DNA of 64,000 nucleotides, from positions 54,009-118,008 of the forward strand of contig NZ_JAUGZK010000012.1 of NCBI RefSeq assembly GCF_036327005.1, read 5' to 3'. The notes beneath the pieces were generated by a model that was not told the DNA's origin, ran no database searches, and saw only the letters and a list, made by a program, of their open reading frames with translations. Of the stretch, positions 7,878-16,101 are shown piece after piece; the stretch's first letter is position 1; each line of letters opens with the position of its first letter. The DNA comes from Alkalimonas mucilaginosa (lineage in GTDB: Bacteria; Pseudomonadota; Gammaproteobacteria; Enterobacterales; Alteromonadaceae). The translations under genes were made by a program, and so were the position numbers.

Positions 7878-8402
7878 TTGAACAGAACCGATAACAACGA
7901 ATGGACGCCAGAGCAGTTTTTACTGCAACTGTGGCAAGACAATCAGGGTGCTATCAGCCGCACCTTGCTGGCTTCTGAAGCCAATGCTGCCGCCAGAGAG
8001 GATCTGAAACAGGATATTTTTCTGGCACTGCATCAGTCGATGACCCGACTGCAAGCTGCAGAAAAGCCGCGCGCTTACCTGTTCCGGATTGTGCACAATG
8101 TCACCGTCGATCACATTGCCCGGGCGCAGCGCAGCAAATGGCAGCCATTGGATGCAGACACGGAACAGCTGTTGCTGCAGGACTGCCCGTCCAACGAGGT
8201 GAGTACCAGCCAGCAAAGCCAGCAACTGATGCAGGCAGTACGCCGTTTATCACCGGCCAACCGGCAGGTGATCCTGCTGGCGATGGAGGATATGGATGCG
8301 CCGGAGATTGCAGACATTCTGCAGCTGAATCCAGGCACAGTCCGGGTACGGCTGAACCGCGCTAAAACTGAATTGATGGAGTTGATGCAACATGACCGAT
8401 GA
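7878..8402 (+). CDS. ECF-family RNA polymerase sigma factor
   Basis: This 174-residue sigma-70-family protein has only region 2 (about residues 28-90; AYLFRIVHNVTVDHIAR is the -10 recognition part) and region 4 (about 118-168; LSPANRQVILLAMEDMDAPEIADIL with a helix-turn-helix), the ECF layout. I start at TTG 7878 because GGGGA precedes it by four bases; an in-frame GTG at 7860 has no ribosome site. It overlaps the next gene, a probable membrane anti-sigma factor, by 11 bases. A promoter at 7791 with a twin on the other strand suggests autoregulation and control of the divergent amidohydrolase. The inducing signal is unknown. Confidence 0.85.
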   Translation: MNRTDNNEWTPEQFLLQLWQDNQGAISRTLLASEANAAAREDLKQDIFLALHQSMTRLQAAEKPRAYLFRIVHNVTVDHIARAQRSKWQPLDADTEQLLLQDCPSNEVSTSQQSQQLMQAVRRLSPANRQVILLAMEDMDAPEIADILQLNPGTVRVRLNRAKTELMELMQHDR

Positions 8403-8991
8403 TAGTGATTTCATGGCCCTCAAAGCGAGCTGGCAACAACAGCCGGCCACAGCCGTTCCCCCACCGAACGCCGCCGACTTAGCCAAGGCCAGCCAGCGCC
8501 AGCACCAGCAACGGGTGCTGATGATCGGGGAGTGCCTGGCTGCGCTGGTGATGGCTGCCAGCGCTTGTTGGTTGCTGCTTAGCATGCCGAATTGGCTGGG
8601 CTATATAGCAGCCACTTTTCTTGGGCTGGGTGCCATCGGTGCGGTTTACATCAGTTGGCAGGTGCACCGGCCAATCCTGGCGTACGACAACTGGAGCAGC
8701 CACGGCTTGCTGCAGTTCCGGCTTCGCAGCTGTCAGCTTAGCTTGCGCTACTACCGTTACAACCAGTATTGCTGCGCTGCGCTGCTGCTATTTACCGCGC
8801 TGCTCTGGCTGTTATCGGCCTGGCAACCGGCGTTAACCCCGATGGACTTACTGCTGTTTTACAGCCTGGTGGCGTCCCCGCTGTGCCTGTATGGGATCTA
8901 CCTTTTGCAGCAAAAAGTACAGCAGAAAACCCTGGAACTGCAGCAACTCACCGATTTAACGCGGCAGTTTGCGTCGGATGACTCAGTTTGA
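8392..8991 (+). CDS. Four-helix membrane protein, putative anti-sigma partner
   Basis: This 199-residue protein begins with a short acidic cytosolic region (residues 1-40, containing LKASWQQQP). Two pairs of membrane helices follow, at about 41-62, 65-87, 121-142 and 147-168, then a cytosolic coiled tail. It overlaps the ECF sigma gene by 11 bases, the normal position of an anti-sigma factor. It lacks the zinc HxxxCxxC motif of classical ZAS anti-sigma factors, so any sigma binding would be by another surface. I do not recognise a named family; the role is inferred from position and topology alone. Confidence 0.65.
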   Translation: MTDDSDFMALKASWQQQPATAVPPPNAADLAKASQRQHQQRVLMIGECLAALVMAASACWLLLSMPNWLGYIAATFLGLGAIGAVYISWQVHRPILAYDNWSSHGLLQFRLRSCQLSLRYYRYNQYCCAALLLFTALLWLLSAWQPALTPMDLLLFYSLVASPLCLYGIYLLQQKVQQKTLELQQLTDLTRQFASDDSV

Positions 8992-9010
8992 GATCAGCGG
9001 GTAGTGGAGC

Positions 9011-10330
9011 TTATGGCTGCAAATCGCAAAAACTGTAATCCAATGCAAAGCCCCGCTTAGTAGCCGGTAGCTGGACTTTACCACCCAGTTGCCCAGTGAC
9101 CAGATTGTACAAAATGGATAGTCCCAGCCCGCTGGCACCTTGCGCCCGGGCTGTGGTGTAAAAAGGCTCAAACAGATGGCGTCGGACTTCGTCACTGATG
9201 CCACACCCATTATCCCGGTACTGCACCCAATAGCCATCGTCCTGCTGCCGTACCTTAATGGTAATTTTATGCGGGCCAGGCTGACCGGCAAAACCATGTT
9301 GCAGGCTGTTGAACACCAGATTGGAGAGCACTTGCACATGGCTGCCAGGTACCGTGGTCACCCGCCAGGCAGGATCTGCCTCAAGCAGGATTTCAACACC
9401 AGCCTGGTCCGTAATACCTGTTAAGGTGGCTAAAATCTGCCGGTAGTAATGCGCAATGCCGATTTGATGCTGCTCGGATGAATGTTGATCGGCCGAAGTC
9501 CGTTTAAAGTTTTGGATAAGATCCGCCGCCCGCTGCAAGTTACTGGTGAGCAATGGCAACGTTTGCTCCATCGCAAGGCAATACTGCTGCACCGCCTTTT
9601 TACTGAGCTGGTTGCTACGCACTGCCAATGCAAAGGACTGGAACTTTTGTTCCACAATGCCCTGAGCTGTCACGGCCACGCCAAGCGGGGTATTGACCTC
9701 ATGCGCTATGCCCGATACCAACTGCCCCAGTGCCGCCAGTTTTTCCGACTCCACCAGTTGCTGCTGCATGGTTTGGATATCCGCCAGGGCCTGCTCCAAA
9801 TCAGCTGTGCGCAGTTTGATTTTCTGCTCCAATTGCTGATTCAACTGCTGCAACTGCCGCTCAAAGTCCAGTCGCTCCATTTCGGCTTCTATACGACCAC
9901 TGAAAATGGTAAAGAGGGTAGTGACCTGCTCCGGCTCAGACACCGGCTGGCGGTACATGGCCACTACGATGCCCATCACCTTGCCCTGCAAATCATGCAA
10001 TGGCGTGCCAACATAAGCTTCAACGCCAAGATCAACCAACAACTGATCTTGCGGGAACAGCTGCTGAATACCACTGGAGTAGATGCAATAACTGTCATCC
10101 GCGGCATTGGCACAGGGGGTGTGTTCGAGTGAGTACTCCATATTATCGACCAACTGGCCATCCACCACCAGGGCCAGGGTCTGTGAGCTGTAGGCCGCAT
10201 GATCCAAACGGGCAATAAAGACAAAATCGGCCTTGATCACCTGGCTTAACTGCAAAGTCATGGCCTGAAAGAAAGCCTCGCCCCTGGTGTTGGCGACTCC
10301 TTCAATAATTTGCCGTAGCTGGTTGTCCAT
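9011..10330 (-). CDS. GAF-domain sensor histidine kinase
   Basis: This 439-residue, probably soluble kinase has a GAF sensor domain at about residues 15-155 and a Gln-rich coiled coil at 155-195. The dimerisation box GIAHEVNTPLG has phospho-acceptor His210. The HATPase domain shows N (VFNSLQHG), G1 (DNGCGIS) and G2 (GASGLGLSI) motifs. There is no membrane helix, so it should sense a cytosolic signal. The HEVNTPLG box resembles HisKA orphan kinases that pair with distantly encoded regulators, and no response regulator is adjacent. It converges on the ECF operon with 19 bases between the stop codons. Confidence 0.87.
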   Translation of the reverse strand: MDNQLRQIIEGVANTRGEAFFQAMTLQLSQVIKADFVFIARLDHAAYSSQTLALVVDGQLVDNMEYSLEHTPCANAADDSYCIYSSGIQQLFPQDQLLVDLGVEAYVGTPLHDLQGKVMGIVVAMYRQPVSEPEQVTTLFTIFSGRIEAEMERLDFERQLQQLNQQLEQKIKLRTADLEQALADIQTMQQQLVESEKLAALGQLVSGIAHEVNTPLGVAVTAQGIVEQKFQSFALAVRSNQLSKKAVQQYCLAMEQTLPLLTSNLQRAADLIQNFKRTSADQHSSEQHQIGIAHYYRQILATLTGITDQAGVEILLEADPAWRVTTVPGSHVQVLSNLVFNSLQHGFAGQPGPHKITIKVRQQDDGYWVQYRDNGCGISDEVRRHLFEPFYTTARAQGASGLGLSILYNLVTGQLGGKVQLPATKRGFALDYSFCDLQP

Positions 10331-10433
10331 GCAATAAGGCCTCTTGTCAGCCGTTCAAGCCATGCCTGCTGACCTGGCTAGTTGGAGTATAGCCAAAATC
10401 AGCGACGGCAACGGCAGCTGCAGCGCTGCTGGC

Positions 10434-10904
10434 TTATTTATTCAGCACCCGCAACATCCAGGCGGTTTTTTCATGCACCCGCATCCGATCGGAAGCCAGC
10501 GCAGCGGTGGATTCATCATCCCCGGCCTGGGCATGTTTTAATACCTCACGGCAGGTACGCACTATGGTCTCATGGCCTTGAGTCAAAAGAGCAACCATCT
10601 CTTTGGCAGCCGGTACTCCATCCACTTCTTTGATGTTGCTTAAACGGACAAACTCTTTGTAAGTACCAGGCGCAGCGACATCCAGCGTACGAATACGCTC
10701 GGCGATATCATCCACCGCTACCGCCAGCTCGGTGTAGTGCTCTTCAAACATCAGGTGCAGTTCACGAAACTGTGGGCCTGTGACATTCCAGTGGAAGTTG
10801 TGGGTTTGCAAATACAGGGTGTAGGTATCCGCCAGCAGGTGTTTCAGGCTCTCGGCAATGGTCTCACGATCCGCCTTGGTGATACCGATATCCATTTGTG
10901 TCAT
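10434..10904 (-). CDS. dps: Dps-family DNA-protecting ferritin-like protein
   Basis: This 156-residue protein matches Dps in length. It forms 12-subunit shells that bind DNA and oxidise Fe(II) with hydrogen peroxide. The inter-subunit ferroxidase signature is clear in residues about 38-70: HNFHWNVTG, then FxxLHxxFEExYxELxxxxDxIAERI. The short N-terminal tail (MTQMDIGITKADRE) has few Lys residues, so DNA binding may be weak. GAAGGAGAA precedes the start by 6 bases. A 10-bp hairpin at 10935-10961 and a palindrome at 11005-11018 lie upstream. Confidence 0.95.
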   Translation of the reverse strand: MTQMDIGITKADRETIAESLKHLLADTYTLYLQTHNFHWNVTGPQFRELHLMFEEHYTELAVAVDDIAERIRTLDVAAPGTYKEFVRLSNIKEVDGVPAAKEMVALLTQGHETIVRTCREVLKHAQAGDDESTAALASDRMRVHEKTAWMLRVLNK

Positions 10905-10934
10905 AAGGCATTCTCCTTCAGATTGGGGGAATTA

Positions 10935-10961
10935 GCCATGCCGGCCTGGCGCCGGCATGGC
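10935..10961. other. Strong hairpin upstream of dps
   Basis: GCCATGCCGG (10935-10944) pairs perfectly with CCGGCATGGC (10952-10961) around a 7-base loop. It lies 30 bases before the dps start, so it could be in the dps leader. There is no U-run, so it does not look like a terminator; an mRNA-stability or extragenic repeat element is possible. Confidence 0.5.
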
Positions 10962-11004
10962 ACTGGTTTGCTGATTAGCCTAGCATTTCGAAAGCATTTA
11001 GGCC

Positions 11005-11018
11005 ATGACTCAGGTCAT
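11005..11018. promoter_or_regulatory. Palindrome upstream of dps, possible operator
   Basis: ATGAC-TCAG-GTCAT is a perfect 5-bp dyad about 100 bases upstream of the dps start, in the likely promoter region. No known regulator consensus is claimed. Confidence 0.3.
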
Positions 11019-11063
11019 AACTCAGCTTGAAAGGCCGTTAGAAACGCCAGCAGGAACAACAGC

Positions 11064-11192
11064 TCAGCATGCCTGGCTAAACCAATCCTCATGTTCATGG
11101 TGCATACGGATGATAGAAATGCTGTGGTCGGGGAGTTGCTGGTAAATCACCAGATACTGGCCGATGGGGTGTATGCCACAGAACGCTGTGCT
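11064..11192 (-). pseudogene. ParE/RelE-type toxin, C-terminal remnant
   Basis: About 40 codons ending at 11064 read like the last third of a ParE toxin. GIHPIGQYLVIYQQLP corresponds to the usual 'FPVGRYLIFYR' strand, SISIIRMHHEHEDW to the 'IEVVRVLHGARD' strand, and a short helix follows. The frame continues upstream only as non-homologous codons that run into cysE, which starts its own stop at 11194, so the first two thirds are missing. No antitoxin gene is adjacent. The position directly behind cysE suggests an old toxin-antitoxin insertion that has decayed. Confidence 0.6.
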
Positions 11193-11193
11193 G

Positions 11194-11985
11194 CTATTTT
11201 GAAATGACGGTACTGTGCAAAAAGTTCTGATCCATCGACTCGGCCGGGCACTCGCAACTGCTGCCAATGATTTTAGCAGGCACCCCAACGGCTGTGGTAT
11301 GCGGCGGGACCGCATCCAACACCACCGAGCCGGCACCAATACGGGCGCCTTCGCCAATTTCAATATTGCCAAGGATCTTGGCACCCGCCCCTATCATCAC
11401 GCCAGGACGGATTTTTGGGTGGCGATCGCCTTGCTGATTGCCGGTACCGCCTAAGGTGACGCCCTGCAGAATCGACACATTGTTGCCAATTTCGGCCGTC
11501 TCCCCGATCACAATGCCGGTGGCATGGTCGAACATCAGGCCGTGGCCAATGCGGCAGGCCGGGTGGATATCGACACCAAACACTTCCGAGCAGCGGCTTT
11601 GCAGAAAGCGCGCCAGCTCTTTGCGATTTTGCCGCCATAAGCAATGCGCCAGCCGGTGGGTTTGAATGGCGTGGAAGCCTTTTAAATGCAACAGCACATT
11701 GAGGTAGGTGTCGGCTGCCGGATCACGGTCCAACACCGCTTTGATATCATGAGCGACATGGGTCAGCATCTCGTCGCAATTGACAAAGGCCTGATCGAAC
11801 AGCTCCCGGATGGTAAAAGCAGACACCACCGCATCGGACAACTTGTTGGCGACAATAAAACTAAGCGCCGAACCCAGGCAATCGTGATTCAGCACACTGG
11901 AATAGACATGACTGGCGAGCAAAGGCTCTTTGGTAACCAGCTCAAAAGCTTCCTGTTTTAACTGTTGCCAGATCTCATGCCGCAT
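11194..11985 (-). CDS. cysE: Serine O-acetyltransferase
   Basis: This 263-residue enzyme transfers acetyl from acetyl-CoA to L-serine, the first step of cysteine synthesis. The N-terminal helical trimerisation domain spans about residues 1-140. A left-handed beta-helix of hexapeptide repeats follows (AEIGNNVSILQGVTLGGTG, IEIGEGARIGAGSVV). Active-site residues are expected in DIHPACRIGHGLMFDHATG (Asp and His pair). I chose the ATG at 11985 because CGAGG stands seven bases upstream and the protein then matches E. coli CysE (273 residues); a longer frame begins at 12069. The final residues probably mediate feedback by cysteine. Confidence 0.96.
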   Translation of the reverse strand: MRHEIWQQLKQEAFELVTKEPLLASHVYSSVLNHDCLGSALSFIVANKLSDAVVSAFTIRELFDQAFVNCDEMLTHVAHDIKAVLDRDPAADTYLNVLLHLKGFHAIQTHRLAHCLWRQNRKELARFLQSRCSEVFGVDIHPACRIGHGLMFDHATGIVIGETAEIGNNVSILQGVTLGGTGNQQGDRHPKIRPGVMIGAGAKILGNIEIGEGARIGAGSVVLDAVPPHTTAVGVPAKIIGSSCECPAESMDQNFLHSTVISK

Positions 11986-12008
11986 ACGCTTGCCTCGTTG
12001 TGTTGCAA

Positions 12009-12034
12009 CCGCTGCCAACCCAGACTGGCAGCGG
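12009..12034. terminator. Hairpin between glycerophosphodiesterase gene and cysE
   Basis: CCGCTGCCA (12009-12017) pairs perfectly with TGGCAGCGG (12026-12034) over an 8-base loop. It lies just downstream of the phosphodiesterase stop (12133) and 24 bases before the cysE start, so it may end the upstream transcript or fold in the cysE leader. The U-run on the leftward strand is short. Confidence 0.45.
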
Positions 12035-12132
12035 CTTTTAGGGCTGATACGATACCGGATCCGCGACAAACTGGCAATGGTTCAGCTATAAAAAGACATC
12101 CAGACATCTATTTATCTCTGCCATCTACAACC

Positions 12133-13383
12133 CTACAGCATGCAATTGGCATACAAGGTGGTGGTAGCCGGCCAATCGGAGAACACGCCGATGACACCGA
12201 CCTCCTGCGCCAACACATGCAACAGTTGCAAGGCGACGCTGTCATCGGTGGTGAGATCCGCAATGCTCTGATAGTACCAGCCGCCGCCTTCATCCAGCCG
12301 GCCGGAACGCTCCAGCGTCCAACTGATGATCTCCAAACCAGCAGCGCGCGCCGCTTTGGCATAAGCCGAGGGCCGGATCTGCCCATCTTGGCTGGTAACC
12401 AGTACCCAAAGTGGTGGCGCGATAATGTTCAGCCCAGCGGCTTTAAGCTCTGCCATAGCGGGTTGCCAGCTGTCAGGCTGCATCGGATCAAAGGCCGGGT
12501 CTTCATAGCGGCCATCCAGCCAGACTGCTTGCCTGGCGTATTCAGGCTCTGCCTGCAGCCAATACAGAATGTCCTGCCAGTCGAACGATTGCAAAAACAC
12601 CTGCTCCGGCGGTACGCCGGCGGCTTTGTACTCATTCACTAACTGTTGGGCATACTGCTGCTGGCTGTACTGCCCCTGAAACGGCATCGGCACTTCGGCG
12701 GCTTTGAGTTCCGGCGTCATTTTTCGGCCCAGTTGCTGAAACAATGCAATACTTTGCTGATGCGACAACACCGCCGGACAGGAACCGGCATACAGATCGG
12801 TGCGCCAGTCTGCAGTGCCTTGCAGATACTGCTGTGCCGTCGTTGCAGCGGGGTTAACCCCATCCATTTTGCCGCACAGCGTTAAATACTCCGCCAAATC
12901 GATATCACTGGTACAGCAGCGGGCACTGGCTTGCTGACCAGTTGCCGCATCGGCCGGACTAAAAGGCTCGCTGCAACGCGCTGCCAGCTCCGGGCGCACT
13001 AAAATATCGGTGGTCTGGTGCAAATCACACTGGGCATGGCGACACACCAGTTGCCGATCGCGGGTAAAGGTGACATCGCATTCTAAAATGCCAGCCCCCA
13101 TCTGTGCAGCGGCCCGGTAGGACGCCTCGGTATGCTCCGGAAACATCAGCGGCGCACCACGATGGCCAATGGAAAAATCATGCGGTTGAAAAGGCCCCTG
13201 ACAGCGCTGCAACTGTTGCTTCAATGCCCCGTCAGGCAACTGCGCTACCAGGTATGCCGGCCGGGGCCCCAGCTCAACCCACTCCATCCTCTGTTCTGGT
13301 TGAGCGACCAGTTGCTGGCAACCCAGCAACAGCCAAAGACTCAACCCCAAACCCCAGCCTGGAACCCATCGCTTGCTCATCAT
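12133..13383 (-). CDS. Glycerophosphodiester phosphodiesterase lipoprotein
   Basis: This 416-residue enzyme should hydrolyse glycerophosphodiesters to glycerol-3-phosphate and an alcohol. The lipobox LLLGC at 18-22 marks a lipoprotein. GDPD catalytic residues are visible: GHRGAP with His74 and Arg75, PEHT with Glu83, LECDV with Glu101 and Asp103, and His116. The C-terminal barrel strands ILYWLQ and GVFSDWP complete the fold. Length and several extra Cys residues (CCTSDID, CRHAQCD) resemble the longer GlpQ-like periplasmic group rather than UgpQ. GGAG lies six bases upstream of the first of two tandem ATGs. A Pho-box-like element at 13428-13446 suggests induction under phosphate starvation. 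Confidence 0.9.
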   Translation of the reverse strand: MMSKRWVPGWGLGLSLWLLLGCQQLVAQPEQRMEWVELGPRPAYLVAQLPDGALKQQLQRCQGPFQPHDFSIGHRGAPLMFPEHTEASYRAAAQMGAGILECDVTFTRDRQLVCRHAQCDLHQTTDILVRPELAARCSEPFSPADAATGQQASARCCTSDIDLAEYLTLCGKMDGVNPAATTAQQYLQGTADWRTDLYAGSCPAVLSHQQSIALFQQLGRKMTPELKAAEVPMPFQGQYSQQQYAQQLVNEYKAAGVPPEQVFLQSFDWQDILYWLQAEPEYARQAVWLDGRYEDPAFDPMQPDSWQPAMAELKAAGLNIIAPPLWVLVTSQDGQIRPSAYAKAARAAGLEIISWTLERSGRLDEGGGWYYQSIADLTTDDSVALQLLHVLAQEVGVIGVFSDWPATTTLYANCML

Positions 13384-13427
13384 GCCTCTCTCCGCTTCGG
13401 CTTAAATCGCGCAGTCTGACCAACAAA

Positions 13428-13446
13428 AATGACAATCGGATGACAC
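13428..13446 (-). promoter_or_regulatory. Pho-box-like site upstream of phosphodiesterase
   Basis: Read leftwards, two perfect TGTCAT hexamers lie 11 bases apart (GTGTCAT-CCGA-TTGTCAT). The PhoB consensus is two CTGTCAT heptamers with 4 bases between, that is, the same 11-base period. It sits 45 bases upstream of the phosphodiesterase start, where PhoB activation would work. Confidence 0.6.
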
Positions 13447-13572
13447 TGCAGACAAAAAGTTACACTATAACAATTCATGATAATCTAAAGTAAAAAGTAT
13501 TCCGCACAATTCACAAAACTGTCATCTTCAGCCGCCATACTGCTCCGCCGTCGGGATCTGATCCGACCACAA

Positions 13573-13591
13573 AATAATGATAACCACAAAC
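13573..13591 (+). promoter_or_regulatory. Fur-box-like site upstream of TonB receptor
   Basis: Fourteen of 19 bases match the Fur consensus GATAATGATAATCATTATC, including a continuous ATAATGATAA (13574-13583). A second partial match, ATGATAATC, lies at 13477-13485. The site is 28 bases before the receptor's GTG start. Iron-repressed expression is inferred. Confidence 0.4.
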
Positions 13592-13618
13592 ACAATTCAT
13601 GTTCAGACGGAGAGCCTC

Positions 13619-15958
13619 GTGCAGTATTTTAAAACCAAACGCCTCAGCCTGGCGATTATCGCCGCTTTAACATCCGCCACCGCTTATGCCGGTGAAATGC
13701 AGCAAACAGCACAAGACGAAGCGATGGAAGTCATTTCTGTACTGGGAAAACGGGTCAGCTATGCCAACAACAGTACCGATGACAGCATGAAAAACCAACA
13801 GGCACCGATAGGCAATGTGATGGATTTGATTGACCATCTGCCGGGTATCAATGTCGGCCAGGGCGATGCCTTTGGTGGTGATGACTACACCACCACCATC
13901 AGTATGCGTGGTTTTGTGATTGACCGGGCCGATCAGCAGCTTGGCATCACCATTGATGGCATCCCGAATGGTGGCTCGGCCTATGCCGGTGGCAGCAAAG
14001 CCAACCGTTTTCTGGATATTGAAAATACCCGTTTTGTTGAAGTAGGCCAGGGCAGTGCCGATATTGCTTCTGCCTCACTGGATGCGCTGGGTGGCACCAT
14101 CAATTTTGTCTCGGCCAACCCTGAGCTGGAGCGTGGTGCCCGCTTTGCTTACACCACCGGCAGCCACAATGCCCGCCGTTACTTTGCACGTTTCGATACC
14201 GGTGAGCTGTTTGGCCATACCAGTGCCTATTTCAGCGTGTCCGACAGCTTTAATAACCGCTGGATGTTATCTGGCAGCAATGGCCATGCCGATCGTTTGC
14301 ATGTTGAATTTAAAAGTGTCACCGAACTGACTGATAGCCGCTTCACTGCTCGTTTGTCCTACAACGACGCCCATGAGGACAACTACCAACCGGTCTCACT
14401 GGCGCACTTTAACAAAACCCCACGCTGGGATGGCCTGACCAACGTCTGGACCGGCGATCCGGATATCGATCAAAACTTTGCCGAGGCCTGGTCGACGCTG
14501 CGGGAGAACACCCTGTTTTATCTCAAAGGCGAATTTTATCTGACCGATGCATTGGAGCTGGATATCACCCCTTACCTGCACCTGCAAAATGGCCGCGGTG
14601 ACTGGCTGCCGCCTTATCAGGTGTTTGCCGCCGATGCCAATGGCAATCGCATTGCACGAGGCAGTGGTGCCAGCCAAACCACCTACACCCATGTCGACAG
14701 TGCCGGTAATCCGATCCTGGATGGCAATAACGACCAGCCCGGTGCGAAACGGGTGTCATCGTACCGTCATACCCACTACGACAAAAGCCGTTATGGCGCG
14801 ACCGCCAACCTGAGCTGGGAGCTCGGCACCCACCGGCTGCGTACCGGTCTCTGGCTGGAATCGCAGCAGCGCAATCAAACCCGAGACTGGCATGAAGTCA
14901 TTGACCCACAAGTCTACCACCACTTTGATGAACGCCCGTACTGGGTGCACTTTGATGATGATTACCGCCACAAAGTCGCCAAGTTTTACCTGCAGGATCA
15001 CATGACCTTTGGTGATTTGCAGCTGACGCTTGGCCTGCAAAAGTACCTGGTGGATATCAGCCGTACCGATAACCTCAATGGCCGGGGTAAAGACAGCCTG
15101 GACAGCGACTCCTCCTGGTTACCCAGTGCTGGCCTGGTGTATGGTTTGACGGACCGGCTGGAAGTGTTCGCCGGTTATTCAAAAAACTTCAAAGCCATTG
15201 CCGACAGTATTTTGGAAAGCCAGAAAGCGGCAGATTTACAGGACTTGCGTCCGGAAACTGCCACCAATATGGATCTTGGGTTGCGTTACTTTGGTGATAC
15301 CTTCAGCATCTCTACCGCACTCTACAATGTCCGTTTCAATGACCGGGTGGTGCTGCTGCGCTACGCGACAGCAGAAGATGGTACTCCGAATTATCTGGCA
15401 GCCGGGGATGGTAATTTTGACAACGTCGGAGGTGTCCGTGCCCGCGGTCTGGAAAGCAGCCTGAGCTGGCGCTTAAGCCAGAACCTCAGCCTGACCAGTT
15501 CCCTGACGCTGAATAAGGCCGAGTATTCGGAAGATGTACTGACCAGTAAAGTAAACCCGGCTGGTGAGCCGGTGCTGGTGCAAGACTACCGCAAAGGCGA
15601 TAAGATTGCCGGTATTCCGGAGCAGATGCTGTCGGTGGCGCTGAACTACCACGACGGTAACTACCGGGCAGGTTTTAGCGGCAAGTACACCGGCAGTTAC
15701 TACGGTGCTGCCAAACACAGCTTCAACGCTGCTGGCAGTGAGGTTTGGAACCGCGACAGCATTTCCGGCCACACCATTTACAATGCCTACCTTGGTTATG
15801 AAAAATCGCTTGGCAACGGCGGTTTATTCCAAGGCGTGGACCTGGCTTTTGTGCTGAACAACCTGACCGACAAAAGCTACATCACCGGTGGCAGTGAAGG
15901 GGCTTACCTGATTGGCGCTGGCCGAACTGCCAGCTTTACCGTTAGTTTAAGCTTCTAA
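13619..15958 (+). CDS. TonB-dependent outer-membrane receptor
   Basis: This 779-residue receptor has a signal peptide (MQYFKTKRLSLAIIAALTSATAYA), a TonB-box-like MEVISVLGKR, a plug domain (about 45-170; MRGFVIDRADQQLGITIDGIP) and a 22-strand barrel ending in the terminal FTVSLSF with C-terminal Phe. I start at GTG 13619 because CGGAGAG lies six bases upstream and the resulting signal peptide is clean; an ATG at 13577 would add 14 polar residues. The substrate is unknown. The Fur-like site favours a metal or siderophore, while the divergent Pho-box-controlled phosphodiesterase allows a phosphorylated substrate. It is a single gene with a strong terminator at 15980. Confidence 0.92.
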   Translation: MQYFKTKRLSLAIIAALTSATAYAGEMQQTAQDEAMEVISVLGKRVSYANNSTDDSMKNQQAPIGNVMDLIDHLPGINVGQGDAFGGDDYTTTISMRGFVIDRADQQLGITIDGIPNGGSAYAGGSKANRFLDIENTRFVEVGQGSADIASASLDALGGTINFVSANPELERGARFAYTTGSHNARRYFARFDTGELFGHTSAYFSVSDSFNNRWMLSGSNGHADRLHVEFKSVTELTDSRFTARLSYNDAHEDNYQPVSLAHFNKTPRWDGLTNVWTGDPDIDQNFAEAWSTLRENTLFYLKGEFYLTDALELDITPYLHLQNGRGDWLPPYQVFAADANGNRIARGSGASQTTYTHVDSAGNPILDGNNDQPGAKRVSSYRHTHYDKSRYGATANLSWELGTHRLRTGLWLESQQRNQTRDWHEVIDPQVYHHFDERPYWVHFDDDYRHKVAKFYLQDHMTFGDLQLTLGLQKYLVDISRTDNLNGRGKDSLDSDSSWLPSAGLVYGLTDRLEVFAGYSKNFKAIADSILESQKAADLQDLRPETATNMDLGLRYFGDTFSISTALYNVRFNDRVVLLRYATAEDGTPNYLAAGDGNFDNVGGVRARGLESSLSWRLSQNLSLTSSLTLNKAEYSEDVLTSKVNPAGEPVLVQDYRKGDKIAGIPEQMLSVALNYHDGNYRAGFSGKYTGSYYGAAKHSFNAAGSEVWNRDSISGHTIYNAYLGYEKSLGNGGLFQGVDLAFVLNNLTDKSYITGGSEGAYLIGAGRTASFTVSLSF

Positions 15959-15979
15959 TCGTCCTGCTATAGCGAAACG

Positions 15980-16009
15980 CAAGCGCACAAGTTACCCCTT
16001 GTGCGCTTG
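15980..16009. terminator. Strong hairpin terminator after TonB receptor
   Basis: A 12-bp perfect stem (CAAGCGCACAAG at 15980-15991 with CTTGTGCGCTTG at 15998-16009) closes a 6-base loop 22 bases after the receptor stop. The convergent aminotransferase ends at 16102, so it may serve both directions; the U-run is weak. Confidence 0.7.
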
Positions 16010-16101
16010 TTGCTGGCCCAGCTTGCTATGTTGATACAGCATTAGGCTAAGTATCTACTTGCGGGGTCACCTCTGCTGCTGCAATGTCTCAATCACACCG
16101 C

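Noticed and set aside
9482..10132. 216-codon rightward frame opposite the histidine kinase
   Set aside because: Antisense shadow of a well-supported kinase; composition is a mirror of its Gln/Leu-rich coiled coil.
13519..13525. Single CTGTCAT as Pho half-site on the + strand
   Set aside because: No second heptamer lies 11 bases away, so phosphate control of the TonB receptor is not supported by this site.
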